Of a DNA stretch of 64,000 bases, positions 8,279 to 16,079 are shown in pieces. The DNA is from Streptomyces sp. NBC_00341. Its GTDB lineage: Bacteria > Actinomycetota > Actinomycetes > Streptomycetales > Streptomycetaceae. The stretch covers positions 4,960,001 through 5,024,000 of the forward strand of contig NZ_CP108002.1 in assembly GCF_041435055.1 (NCBI RefSeq), read 5' to 3'. The translations under genes and the position numbers were made by a program. Position 1 is the stretch's first letter. Every line of letters begins with the position of its first letter. The notes beneath the pieces were generated by a model. That model did not search any database and was not told where the DNA came from. It saw only the letters and a list, made by a program, of their open reading frames with translations.

Positions 8279-8949
8279 TGGGCGGGGGCCCGTTTCGTCT
8301 CGTGGTGGCGGCGGGTCAGCGGGTAGCAGGCGAGGCCGATGAGCGCGGCGGTGAAGTGGCCGACGTCGGTGAAGGTGGCGCCGGTGACGAGCGGGACGCC
8401 GTAGATGACGAGGACGGCGAAGAGATACACGTACCGCCAGGGGCGCGGGATGTAGTAGGTGAGGACGGTGACGACGCCGGCGAGGGCGTAACTGACCCCG
8501 ACGTCCAGGGTGTTCGCGGCGGTCCCGGGCGCGTGGCCGTGCCGGATGGCCCAGGCCAGGACACCTTCGCTGACGAGGGTGGCGAGGACGTGGGCGGCGG
8601 CGACGACGGTGAGCCAGCGCAGCGTGCCCAGGCGGCGCTCCGCGGGGGCGTGGAAGACCGTGTAGAGCACGGCGTAGGGGAGCCATTCGCCGCCGTCGAT
8701 CCAGAACGCGCTGCTGATCAGGACGCGTACGGGGTTCTGGGAGAGCTCGTGGATGTTGGTGGAGCGCTGGCGGAGGAAGTCCTCCTCGAAGGCCGGTGAC
8801 ATCTGGTGGACGATGACGGTGGTGACGAAGAGGGCCAGCAGCCAGACGTAGGTGCCGGGGGCGCTGCGGATCCATGAGCCGGCGCCGCGGAGCCACGTGA
8901 CGGGGGCGGGGCGGGGCCGCGTGGGCGGGGCGGGGTGGCTCGAGGGCAT
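8275..8949 (-). CDS. Rhomboid-like integral membrane protein
   Basis: 224 residues with about six transmembrane helices. A GVS motif (Ser153) sits in one helix and a VGHF motif (His198) in the last, matching the Ser-His dyad of rhomboid-fold intramembrane proteases, although the surroundings are divergent. Actinobacteria have a family of such rhomboid-like proteins without proven protease activity. The divergent kinase gene begins 33 bp away, so promoters must overlap. Confidence 0.75.
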   Translation of the reverse strand: MPSSHPAPPTRPRPAPVTWLRGAGSWIRSAPGTYVWLLALFVTTVIVHQMSPAFEEDFLRQRSTNIHELSQNPVRVLISSAFWIDGGEWLPYAVLYTVFHAPAERRLGTLRWLTVVAAAHVLATLVSEGVLAWAIRHGHAPGTAANTLDVGVSYALAGVVTVLTYYIPRPWRYVYLFAVLVIYGVPLVTGATFTDVGHFTAALIGLACYPLTRRHHETKRAPAQ

Positions 8950-8982
8950 ATCCGATTGACGCACGCTCCTAGGATCGGGGCC

Positions 8983-9915
8983 GTGATTGACATTCCGGAT
9001 GCGCTGATCGCCACTCAGTCCAAGTACAACGGTGCGGCCGGGCGGGCGTTCCTCGCCGCGTTGCCGGGGATGGCGGCGGAGTTCCTGGAGCGGTGGGGGC
9101 TGCGCCGGGACGGCGAGGCGTTGTACGGGGTGTGCGCGCTGGTGCTGCCGGTGGTGCGGGTGGCGGACGGGCGCCCGGCGGCGCTGAAGTTGCAGGCGGT
9201 GGACGCGGAGACGGCGGGGGAGCCGCTCGCGCTGCGGGTGTGGGGTGCGGCGTCGGCGGGTGCGGCGTCGGCGTGTGCGGTGGAGCTGCTGGACCACGAC
9301 GCGGCGACGGGGACGATGCTGCTGGAGCGGCTGGACGGGCGCCGTTCCCTGTCGGGGGCGGCGGATGCACGGGAGGCGGTGCGGATCATCGCGGAGCTGC
9401 TGGCGGGGCTGACGGCGGTGCGGGCTCCGGCGGGGAGCGGTCTGCGGGGGCTTGTCGAGGCGGCGGCGCGGATGCTGGCGGCGGCGCCGGGGGCGGTGGG
9501 GCTGCTGGCGGACGAGGAGGAGCGGCGGCTGCTGGCGGACTGCGCGGCGGCGGTCCGGGAGGTGGCGGGGGAGCCGGGGGACCGGTTGCTGCACTGGGAT
9601 CTGCACTTCGGCAACGTGCTGGCCGGGCGGGGCGGTCCGGCGGGGCAGGGGGCGCGGTGGGTGGCGATCGACCCGAAGCCGCTGGCCGGTGATCCGGGGT
9701 TCGAGCTGTTTCCGGCGCTGGTCAACCGGTTCGACGCGGAGGCGGTGGGGTGGCGGTTCGATCTGATGACGGAGGTGCTCGGTCTCGACCGGGGGCGGGC
9801 CCGTGCGTGGACGCTGGGGCGGGTGCTGCAGAACGCGTGCTGGGGCGCGGAGGACGGTGCGCGGCGGCTGGTGCCGGAGCAGGCCGAGATCGCGCGGCGG
9901 CTGCTGGGCCGGTAG
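8983..9915 (+). CDS. Aminoglycoside/hydroxyurea phosphotransferase-type kinase (APH(6) family)
   Basis: 310 residues from GTG. Kinase-like fold: an ALKLQ lysine motif near residue 65, catalytic loop LLHWDLHFGN (His/Asp/Asn at about 203-212) and a metal-binding AIDPKPLAGDPGFEL segment, a hallmark of the streptomycin 6-kinase group. Family members phosphorylate aminoglycosides or small hydroxylated compounds with ATP in the cytoplasm. Substrate unknown. No resistance cluster surrounds it, so a self-protection or housekeeping role is open. Confidence 0.85.
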   Translation: MIDIPDALIATQSKYNGAAGRAFLAALPGMAAEFLERWGLRRDGEALYGVCALVLPVVRVADGRPAALKLQAVDAETAGEPLALRVWGAASAGAASACAVELLDHDAATGTMLLERLDGRRSLSGAADAREAVRIIAELLAGLTAVRAPAGSGLRGLVEAAARMLAAAPGAVGLLADEEERRLLADCAAAVREVAGEPGDRLLHWDLHFGNVLAGRGGPAGQGARWVAIDPKPLAGDPGFELFPALVNRFDAEAVGWRFDLMTEVLGLDRGRARAWTLGRVLQNACWGAEDGARRLVPEQAEIARRLLGR

Positions 9916-9949
9916 CGGCGGGCGGCGCGGCACTGCTTACGCTGCCCCC

Positions 9950-10426
9950 ATGATTCGTACCGCTACCGCCGCCGATGTCCCCGCCATCCACGCGATGGTC
10001 CGCGAGCTGGCCGACTACGAGAAGGCGCTGCACGAGGCGAACGCCACCGAGGAGCAGTTGCGCGAGGCGCTGTTCGGTGAGCGGCCCGCGGCGTTCGCGC
10101 ACATCGCGGAGTCGGAGGAGGACGGTGAGGTGGTGGGCTTCGCGCTGTGGTTCCTGAACTTCTCCACATGGCGCGGGGTGCACGGCATCTATCTGGAGGA
10201 CCTGTACGTGCGCCCGGACCGGCGGGGCGGCGGACACGGCAAGGCGCTGCTGGGTGAGCTGGCGCGGATCTGTGTGGAGCGCGGCTACGAGCGCCTGGAG
10301 TGGTCGGTGCTGGACTGGAACGCCCCGTCGATCGCGTTCTACGAGTCGCTGGGCGCCCGGCCGCAGGACGAGTGGACGGTGTACCGGCTGACGGACGGGG
10401 CGCTGGCGGAGCTGGGCGGGCGGTAG
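9950..10426 (+). CDS. GNAT acetyltransferase, diamine/spermidine N-acetyltransferase-like
   Basis: 158 residues. One GNAT domain with the acetyl-CoA loop RPDRRGGGHGKAL, preceded by GIYLEDLYV, and the ALWFLNFSTWRG segment characteristic of the SSAT/thialysine acetyltransferase branch. The C-terminal NAPSIAFYESLGA is the usual GNAT strand-helix. Expected reaction: acetyl-CoA plus a primary amine (polyamine or thialysine-like). It follows the kinase by 34 bp on the same strand. Confidence 0.85.
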   Translation: MIRTATAADVPAIHAMVRELADYEKALHEANATEEQLREALFGERPAAFAHIAESEEDGEVVGFALWFLNFSTWRGVHGIYLEDLYVRPDRRGGGHGKALLGELARICVERGYERLEWSVLDWNAPSIAFYESLGARPQDEWTVYRLTDGALAELGGR

Positions 10427-10484
10427 CGCCTCTCGTCCGGGCCGGGTTCGCGGGGCGGGCCGTAGGCAGGGCCTGTCGTCCGGA

Positions 10485-11486
10485 TCAGGGGATGAGGACG
10501 ACCTTGCCGGTGGTGCCGCGGGTCTCCAGGGCACGGTGGGCGGCGGCCGCCTCGGCGAGCGGGTAGCGCTGGACGGCGGGGCGCAGGCGGCCGGCCGCGG
10601 CCTCGGCGAGGGCGCGCGTCTCCATGGCGCGCAGGCCGCCGCCGCGCTGGACCATGGCGGGGCCGAGGACGTTCTGCGAGGTGATGGCGCGGGCGGTGAG
10701 TTCGTCCTCGGTGAAGGTGAGTGGCCTGCCGTCGTGGAGGTCCTGGCCGGACCAGCCGTAGACGATGTGCTGTCCGCCCTTGTCGAGGAGGTCGACGGCG
10801 GCGCGTGCGGTGGTGCCGCCGACGGAGTCGTAGACGACGGTGGCGCGGCGGCCGAGGGCGTCGAGGTGGGCACGGACCTGGCGGGGCCAGTCGGGGAGGG
10901 TGTAGTCGACGGCGAGGTCGGCGCCGTTGGCGCGGACGAGCCCGGTCTTGGCGGGTCCTCCGGCGAGGCCGATGACGTTGGCTCCGGCGTTCTTGGCGTA
11001 CTGGACGAGCAGGGTGCCGATGCCGCCGGCCGCGGCGGTGACGAGGACGATCGACTCGGGTCCCAGCGGGGTGAATCCGAGGATGCCGAGGGTGGTGCGG
11101 CCGGTGCCGATCATCGCGACGGCCTCGGCGTAGTCGAGTCCGTCGGGTACGGGGTGGAGCTTGTCGGCCTCGGTGACGGTGAGTTCGGCATAGCCGCCGG
11201 GGGCGTTGCCGATGTGGGCGACGACGTGCCGGCCGAGCCAGTCGGGGTCGGTGCCCTCGCCGAGCGATTCGACGGTGCCGGCGATTTCGCGGCCGGGGAC
11301 GGTGGGCAGCGGGGTGGGAGCGGGGTAAGGGCCGGTCATGCCCTCGCGCAGGGCGATGTCGAGCAGGTGTACGCCGGCGGCGCGGACGGCGATCCGGACC
11401 TGGCCGGGTCCGGGGACGGGGTCCTCGACGCGCTCGTAGGCGAGGTTCTCGGCGGGGCCGAAGGCGTGGAGGCGGACGGCGTGCAT
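10485..11486 (-). CDS. Zinc-binding-type NADPH:quinone oxidoreductase, SoxR target
   Basis: 333 residues, MDR superfamily without catalytic zinc ligands: GroES-like N-terminal domain, then a Rossmann domain with AAAGGIGTLLVQYAK (NADPH binding). The start is the ATG in MHAVRLHAFGP after GGGGAGCCC; an upstream in-frame ATG would read through the promoter. A near-perfect SoxR box lies about 65 bp upstream (11549-11566). S. coelicolor SoxR is known to control a reductase of this kind (SCO4266, from memory). Predicted to be induced by redox-cycling quinones and phenazines and to reduce them or related carbonyls. Confidence 0.88.
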   Translation of the reverse strand: MHAVRLHAFGPAENLAYERVEDPVPGPGQVRIAVRAAGVHLLDIALREGMTGPYPAPTPLPTVPGREIAGTVESLGEGTDPDWLGRHVVAHIGNAPGGYAELTVTEADKLHPVPDGLDYAEAVAMIGTGRTTLGILGFTPLGPESIVLVTAAAGGIGTLLVQYAKNAGANVIGLAGGPAKTGLVRANGADLAVDYTLPDWPRQVRAHLDALGRRATVVYDSVGGTTARAAVDLLDKGGQHIVYGWSGQDLHDGRPLTFTEDELTARAITSQNVLGPAMVQRGGGLRAMETRALAEAAAGRLRPAVQRYPLAEAAAAHRALETRGTTGKVVLIP

Positions 11487-11548
11487 GGTGGGCTCCCCGG
11501 GGTGTCGGTGTTGGTGCCGGTGTCGGTTCCGGTGAGCCCACTCTTCGG

Positions 11549-11566
11549 CCTCAAGCGCGCTTGAGG
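11549..11566 (-). promoter_or_regulatory. SoxR box with MerR-type promoter
   Basis: CCTCAAGCGCGCTTGAGG is a perfect 18-bp palindrome and matches the SoxR operator pattern CCTCAAG-N4-CTTGAGG. On the minus strand it lies between a -35 like TTGACC and a -10 like AAGAGT with a 19-bp spacer, the over-long spacer typical of MerR-family activators. It also encodes the last residues and stop codon of the upstream FAD oxidoreductase gene, so operator and coding sequence are superimposed. Confidence 0.85.
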
Positions 11567-12789
11567 TCAAGCGGTGTCCGGGAGGCGGAGGCGGAGGTGG
11601 CGGTCGAGGTGCGGTTGGCCGTGGTGCGGTGCTCGGTGGCCCGGAGGGCGAGGAGGGCCGCTTCGATGCCGCTGTTGAAGGAGACCTCGCTGAGCAGTCC
11701 GGGCGCGGCGACCTGGTCGCCCGCTAGGTAGACGCCGTTGCCCCGGTCGATGGCGGGGCGGTCGCGCCAGGTGGTGCCGGGGTGGTCGACGGCTCCGGTG
11801 CGGCCGGTGGCGAGGGCCTCGCGCCGCCACACGGTGCGCTCCCGCCAGCCCGGGTACCCGAGGTCGAGGAGTTCTTCGGCGCGGGCGGTTCCGGCGGACC
11901 GGGACTCGTCGGGGGCGATGGGGAACTGCCCCTGGAGGAGTTGTTCGCCCGCCGGGGCGAGGCTGTCGTCCTGCGCGGTGAACCGTTCGATCCAGCCGGG
12001 GGCGTCGAGGTCGGACACGGCGAACGCGTCGCCGCGCCGGGTGCGCAGGGCGAGGTCGATGAGGGCGGTGCGGCCGGAGGCCCAGGTGAGGGCGGGGTCG
12101 CGGAGGAGGGTGCGGGCGGCGTCCAGGGAGGTGGCGACGACGACCGGGCCGGTGCGGGCGAGGGCGTCGAGGGCGGCGGTGTCGATACGGGTCGCCGTCT
12201 CGATGCGGACGCCGAGGTTCCAGGCGCGGGACGCCATCCGGTCGATGATCTGCGCCCAGCCCCCGATCGGGTAGCGGGCCTCCGGCGGCAGCGCCCCGGC
12301 CCGGTGCAGCCGTTCCTGGACGAACGCGGCGGAGAGGCTGCCGGGGTCGTGGTGGAAGAGCGCGACGGCGGCGTAGTGGGCGGCGATGCGGGCGCCCTCC
12401 TCGCCGACCTGCGCGGTGGCCCAGGTACGGAAGTCGAGGTCGGCCGGGACCCGTGCGGCGCTGCGGCGGCTGAGCCGGAGGAGGGCGAGGGGCGGGGTGC
12501 GGCGCAGGGCGGAGCGGTGGCGGAAGCGGAGCCGGGTGGCTTCGAGGGGAGGGACGGCGGTGGTGGGGCCGAGGAGGTTGCGCCGGTCGAGCCAGGTCCA
12601 GTGGGGGCCGCGACGGTAGAGGGCGTGCGGTCCCTCGTTGGTGAGGTACGGGCCCTCCTCGGTGGTCCTGGCGCGTCCGCCGAGGGTGTGGTGGGCCTCG
12701 TGGACGGTCACCAGGGCGTCGGACTCGGCTGCGGTGATGGCTGCGGTGAATCCGGCGAGACCCCCGCCGATGATGTGGATGCGCTGCAT
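11551..12789 (-). CDS. NAD(P)/FAD-dependent oxidoreductase, phytoene-desaturase/amine-oxidase-like
   Basis: 412 residues from an ATG 7 bp after GGAGAC. The N-terminal IHIIGGGLAGFTAA dinucleotide motif, a GGRART flavin motif and a C-terminal GVYLAGDQVAAPGLLSEVSFNSG FAD-contact region (spread over the last 70 residues) place it among the flavin-containing desaturase/amine oxidase fold. Substrate unknown. Its stop codon lies inside the SoxR box of the next gene, and a short tandem duplication lies just upstream of its ribosome-binding site. Confidence 0.8.
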   Translation of the reverse strand: MQRIHIIGGGLAGFTAAITAAESDALVTVHEAHHTLGGRARTTEEGPYLTNEGPHALYRRGPHWTWLDRRNLLGPTTAVPPLEATRLRFRHRSALRRTPPLALLRLSRRSAARVPADLDFRTWATAQVGEEGARIAAHYAAVALFHHDPGSLSAAFVQERLHRAGALPPEARYPIGGWAQIIDRMASRAWNLGVRIETATRIDTAALDALARTGPVVVATSLDAARTLLRDPALTWASGRTALIDLALRTRRGDAFAVSDLDAPGWIERFTAQDDSLAPAGEQLLQGQFPIAPDESRSAGTARAEELLDLGYPGWRERTVWRREALATGRTGAVDHPGTTWRDRPAIDRGNGVYLAGDQVAAPGLLSEVSFNSGIEAALLALRATEHRTTANRTSTATSASASRTPLDLKRA

Positions 12790-12800
12790 GGTCCCCGTCT

Positions 12801-12830
12801 CCTTCGCTGGAGGTGCCTTCGCTGGAGGTG
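12801..12830. repeat. 15-bp tandem duplication in a 5' untranslated region
   Basis: CCTTCGCTGGAGGTG occurs twice head-to-tail, and a partial third copy (CCCTTCG) follows. It lies just upstream of the FAD oxidoreductase start on the minus strand. Each unit read on the minus strand supplies CTCCAGCGAAGG, and only the proximal one joins the GGAGAC ribosome-binding region. Confidence 0.7.
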
Positions 12831-12915
12831 CCCTTCGCGTACATGACGGGTGGCGGGGCCGGGGTGTGACATCGGCGGGCGGGGCGTTGTCAGTGGGGTG
12901 CGTCACGATGGGGGG

Positions 12916-13623
12916 ATGGTGCGCAGCAGCGGTAGTGGTCAGGGGAACGGCAGGGGCCGGGGCGGTAAGGACGGGGTCGCGGCGGCGCGGCGCCCGGAGG
13001 TGCGGCTTCCGCCGCTCGAACCGTACGGCGGCGAGGGCCTTGAGCCGGACGGGGATTACGACGGGGTGCGCTTCGAGTCCGTTGATCTGGCGGACGAGTC
13101 GGGCCCGGGTGCCCGGTTCATGGACTGTGCGCTGGAGGGCTGTGCGCTGGACCGTACGGAGCTGGTCAGGGCCCGTTTCATCGATTCGGTGCTGACGGGG
13201 GTACGGGGGGTGGGCACGGATCTCGCGGGGGCGTCGCTGCGTGACGTGGAGATCGTGGACGCGCGCCTGGGCGGGGTGCAGATGCACGGCGCGGTGCTGG
13301 AGCGGGTGCTGGTGCGGGGCGGGAAGATCGACTACCTGAATCTGCGGAAGGCGCGGCTGAAGGACGTGGTCTTCGAGGGCTGTGTGCTCTCCGAGCCGGA
13401 TTTCGGTGGCGCGCAGCTGGACCGGGTGGAGTTCCGGGACTGTGTGCTGAAGCGGGCCGATTTCAGCGCGGTGCGGATGGAGTCGGTGGATCTGCGGACG
13501 GTCGCGGAGCTGGACATCGCGCGCGGGGTGGAGCGGCTGGCGGGTGCGGTGATCAGCCCGTCGCAGCTGATGGAGCTGGCTCCGGCGTTCGCGGCGCAGA
13601 TCGGGGTGCGGGTGGAGGCGTGA
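12916..13623 (+). CDS. Pentapeptide-repeat protein
   Basis: 235 residues. After a Gly/Arg-rich basic head of about 35 residues, the sequence has about 30 degenerate A(D/N)LXX-type pentapeptide repeats (for example VRFESVDLADESG, ADFSAVRMESVDLR), predicting a right-handed quadrilateral beta-helix. Some family members mimic DNA and protect gyrase; most are uncharacterised. Ends with a short alpha-helical segment (SPSQLMELAPAFAAQIGV). ATG preceded by GGGGGG. Confidence 0.88.
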   Translation: MVRSSGSGQGNGRGRGGKDGVAAARRPEVRLPPLEPYGGEGLEPDGDYDGVRFESVDLADESGPGARFMDCALEGCALDRTELVRARFIDSVLTGVRGVGTDLAGASLRDVEIVDARLGGVQMHGAVLERVLVRGGKIDYLNLRKARLKDVVFEGCVLSEPDFGGAQLDRVEFRDCVLKRADFSAVRMESVDLRTVAELDIARGVERLAGAVISPSQLMELAPAFAAQIGVRVEA

Positions 13624-13651
13624 AGCCGCCCCGAGGCCGGAAGGGGGCCGG

Positions 13652-14149
13652 TCAGAGGCGGGGGAAGCGGGCCTGGAGGTCCCAGACCACCGGGTTGTCC
13701 GCGAGGCCTTCGTGCATGTCGGAGAGGTCCGCGATCAGGTCGTGCAGGAAGTCGCGGGCCTCGCGGCGCAGCAGCGCGTGGTTGAAGGTGAGCGGTGCTT
13801 CCTCCGCGGGCATCCAGTCGGCCTCGACGTCGACCCAGCCGAAGCGGCGCTCGAAGAGCATCCGGTCGGACGATTCGGTGAAGTCGAGTTCCGCGAACTG
13901 GCGGCGGTGCGAGCGGTTGCCGCGCGGGTCGCGGTCGAGCTGCTCGACGATGTCGCACAGGGCCCAGGCGAAGTCGAGCACCGGCACCCATCCCCAGCCT
14001 GTGGATACCTCGCGGTCCTCCTTGGTGTCCGCGAGGTAGACGTCACCGGAGAACAGATCGTGGCGCAGGGCGTGGACGTCCGCCCGGCGGTAGTCGGTCT
14101 GCGGGGGATCGGGGAAGCGCCGGGAGAGGGAGTAGCCGATATCGAGCAC
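13652..14149 (-). CDS. Conserved hypothetical protein
   Basis: 165 residues, soluble, acidic, Trp-rich, with VPVLDFAWALCDIVEQL and ARDFLHDLIADLSDM helices. Looks like an immunity-protein-like or uncharacterised actinobacterial family; I cannot name it. Convergent with the pentapeptide gene, 28 bp apart. Confidence 0.65.
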   Translation of the reverse strand: MLDIGYSLSRRFPDPPQTDYRRADVHALRHDLFSGDVYLADTKEDREVSTGWGWVPVLDFAWALCDIVEQLDRDPRGNRSHRRQFAELDFTESSDRMLFERRFGWVDVEADWMPAEEAPLTFNHALLRREARDFLHDLIADLSDMHEGLADNPVVWDLQARFPRL

Positions 14150-14203
14150 GGTTCGATGGTGTCATGCCCGGCGTGTCGCTCCTGCCGGTGGAGGCGGCGG
14201 CGG

Positions 14204-14839
14204 TCACGCGGGGGACGCGTTGCCCCCGTCGGCCGTGGTGGCAGGGGTGGCCCCGTCGGCCGCGGCGGCGCGCCGGACGCAGTCGCGGAGCAGGGCGCGA
14301 CGCCGCTCATGGACGTCATCGGGTTCCTGGCCGGTTGCCGCGTAGACGTTGCTGACCGGTGACCAGGCCATGGACATGGCGATGACCATGGCCATGATGT
14401 CGAACGGGTCGCCCGCGCGGACCCGCCCGGCGGCCTGCGCCTCGGCGATGGCCGTGAGCTTGTGGTCGTGGTAGTCCTCGCGGGTCTCGACGAGGTGCCC
14501 GTCGGGCCGGCGCTCCAGCCGTGTCCACGTCGCCAGCCGGATGAGGTCGGGGCGGCGCAGGTATTCGTCGTAGAGACGGACGGCCCAGTCCGCGAGATCG
14601 TCGGCGTCGATGGGCACGACGTTGGTGATGCGCTCCAGCGAGCTGAGGAAGATCGCGTCGAAGAGCCGTTCCTTGTCACCGAAGTAGGCGTAGAGCTGTG
14701 CCTTGTTGGTGCGCGCCGCCGCCACGATGCGTTCGATGCGCGCCCCGGCGATGCCGTGCTCGGCGAACTCTTCGGTGGCGGCGTCCAGGATGCGCTGGTA
14801 GGTCGCGGCGCCTCGCGAGGTCGGGGGCAGTTCCGGCAT
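14204..14839 (-). CDS. TetR-family repressor of the divergent alcohol dehydrogenase
   Basis: 211 residues. N-terminal helix-turn-helix (residues about 14-60: IVAAARTNKAQLYAYFGDKE) and a ligand-binding C-terminal domain. It is divergent from the dehydrogenase gene, and the spacer holds two palindromes sharing the core AGAACA, 50 bp centre to centre, so it very likely represses both itself and the dehydrogenase until an aldehyde or alcohol ligand binds. The ligand is unknown. Confidence 0.88.
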   Translation of the reverse strand: MPELPPTSRGAATYQRILDAATEEFAEHGIAGARIERIVAAARTNKAQLYAYFGDKERLFDAIFLSSLERITNVVPIDADDLADWAVRLYDEYLRRPDLIRLATWTRLERRPDGHLVETREDYHDHKLTAIAEAQAAGRVRAGDPFDIMAMVIAMSMAWSPVSNVYAATGQEPDDVHERRRALLRDCVRRAAAADGATPATTADGGNASPA

Positions 14840-14852
14840 GACCGCACTCTAT

Positions 14853-14919
14853 CAAACAGAACAGTTTGTTTGCTTTGGGGTGCGGACGCGCTTACGCTGC
14901 GACAGACAGAACAGTCTGT
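14853..14919. promoter_or_regulatory. Paired TetR operators of the dehydrogenase module
   Basis: Site 1 CAAACAGAACAGTTTG (14853-14868) and site 2 ACAGACAGAACAGTCTGT (14902-14919) are inverted repeats with the same asymmetric centre AGAACA. Their centres are exactly 50 bp apart, close to five helical turns, which would allow two dimers on one face of the DNA. Site 1 overlaps the repressor's promoter region and site 2 lies 14 bp before the dehydrogenase ATG, next to its AAGGAG ribosome-binding site. Confidence 0.8.
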
Positions 14920-14933
14920 TTAAGGAGTCAGGT

Positions 14934-15974
14934 ATGCGCATGACCACCGGATGGCAGGCGGCCGGCCCGACGGCGCTGCGGCGCGTGCCGCTGGCCCGCC
15001 GAGAACTGCGCCCGGACGACATCGCGGTGCGGGTCGACTACTGCGGCGTGTGCCACACCGACCTGCACGCCCTGACCGCCTACGACCCGGATGCGGAAGC
15101 GCCCCTGGTGCCCGGTCACGAGTTCACCGGTGTGGTGACCGGGGCCGGCCCCGAGGTGACCGCCTTCTCGGTCGGCGACCGGGTCGCGGTGGGCAACATC
15201 GTCGACTCGTGCGGCGCGTGCGCCATGTGTGAGGCCGGACAGGAGAATTTCTGCCACTCCTTCCCGACCCTGACCTACGGCGGCGCCGACCGGCAGGACG
15301 GCACGACCACCCTGGGCGGCTACTCCCGCGAGTACGTCGTGCGCGACGCCTTCGCCTACCCGCTCCCCTCCGGCCTCGACGCGGCCGCGGCCGCCCCGCT
15401 GATGTGCGCGGGCGTCACCGTCTGGGAACCTCTGCACTCCCTGGGCGTCGGCCCCGGCAGCCGAGTCGCCGTCGCCGGGCTGGGCGGCCTGGGGCACCTC
15501 GCGGTCAAGATGGCCGTGGCACTCGGCGCGACCACGACCGTCATCAGCCGCACCCAGGACAAGCGCGACGACGCCCGCAAGCTCGGCGCCCACGACCTCA
15601 TCGCGTCCACGGACGCCGGGCGGATGGCCGAGGCGCGCGACACGTTCGACGTCGTCATCGACACCATCTCCGTCCCGCACGACCTCGCCCCGTATCTGAA
15701 GCTGGTGGCGATGGACGGCACCCTCAGCCTCCTCGGGTACCTGGGCCCCGTCACCGTCGAGGCCATGGACCTGCTCATCGGCCGCAAGAAGCTCAGCTCT
15801 GCGGGCAGCGGGGGCCGTCCGGCGACAGCCGAGATGCTCCGGTTCTGCGCCGACAACGGCATCGCCGCCGACGTCGAGGTGCTCCCGTCGGCACAGGTGG
15901 ACACGGCCCTGGACCGCCTCCGGCGGAACGACGTCCGCTACCGCTTCGTGCTCGACATGTCCGACCTGGACTGA
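14934..15974 (+). CDS. Zinc-dependent NAD(P) alcohol dehydrogenase (YahK/cinnamyl-alcohol type)
   Basis: 346 residues. MDR family with catalytic zinc ligands in CGVCHTD (Cys37) and GHE, a structural zinc site CGACAMCEAGQENFC, and the cofactor loop GLGGLGHLAVK. It reduces aldehydes to alcohols or the reverse, in the cytoplasm. ATG with AAGGAG at good spacing; a second in-frame ATG two codons later is possible. Controlled by the divergent TetR gene. Confidence 0.9.
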   Translation: MRMTTGWQAAGPTALRRVPLARRELRPDDIAVRVDYCGVCHTDLHALTAYDPDAEAPLVPGHEFTGVVTGAGPEVTAFSVGDRVAVGNIVDSCGACAMCEAGQENFCHSFPTLTYGGADRQDGTTTLGGYSREYVVRDAFAYPLPSGLDAAAAAPLMCAGVTVWEPLHSLGVGPGSRVAVAGLGGLGHLAVKMAVALGATTTVISRTQDKRDDARKLGAHDLIASTDAGRMAEARDTFDVVIDTISVPHDLAPYLKLVAMDGTLSLLGYLGPVTVEAMDLLIGRKKLSSAGSGGRPATAEMLRFCADNGIAADVEVLPSAQVDTALDRLRRNDVRYRFVLDMSDLD

Positions 15975-15989
15975 TCCGACCTGGACTGG
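15960..15989. repeat. 15-bp tandem duplication spanning the dehydrogenase stop codon
   Basis: TCCGACCTGGACTGA and TCCGACCTGGACTGG lie head-to-tail. The stop codon TGA is the last triplet of the first unit, so the second unit is an untranslated copy of the final SDLD-stop codons. Confidence 0.85.
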
Positions 15990-16079
15990 AGGGAATCGGC
16001 GCACGCGCGGGACGCCCAGTACTCCAGGACTCCAGGGGGTTGCATGGACGCCTTTCGCCTGACCAGGCCGGCAACGCGA

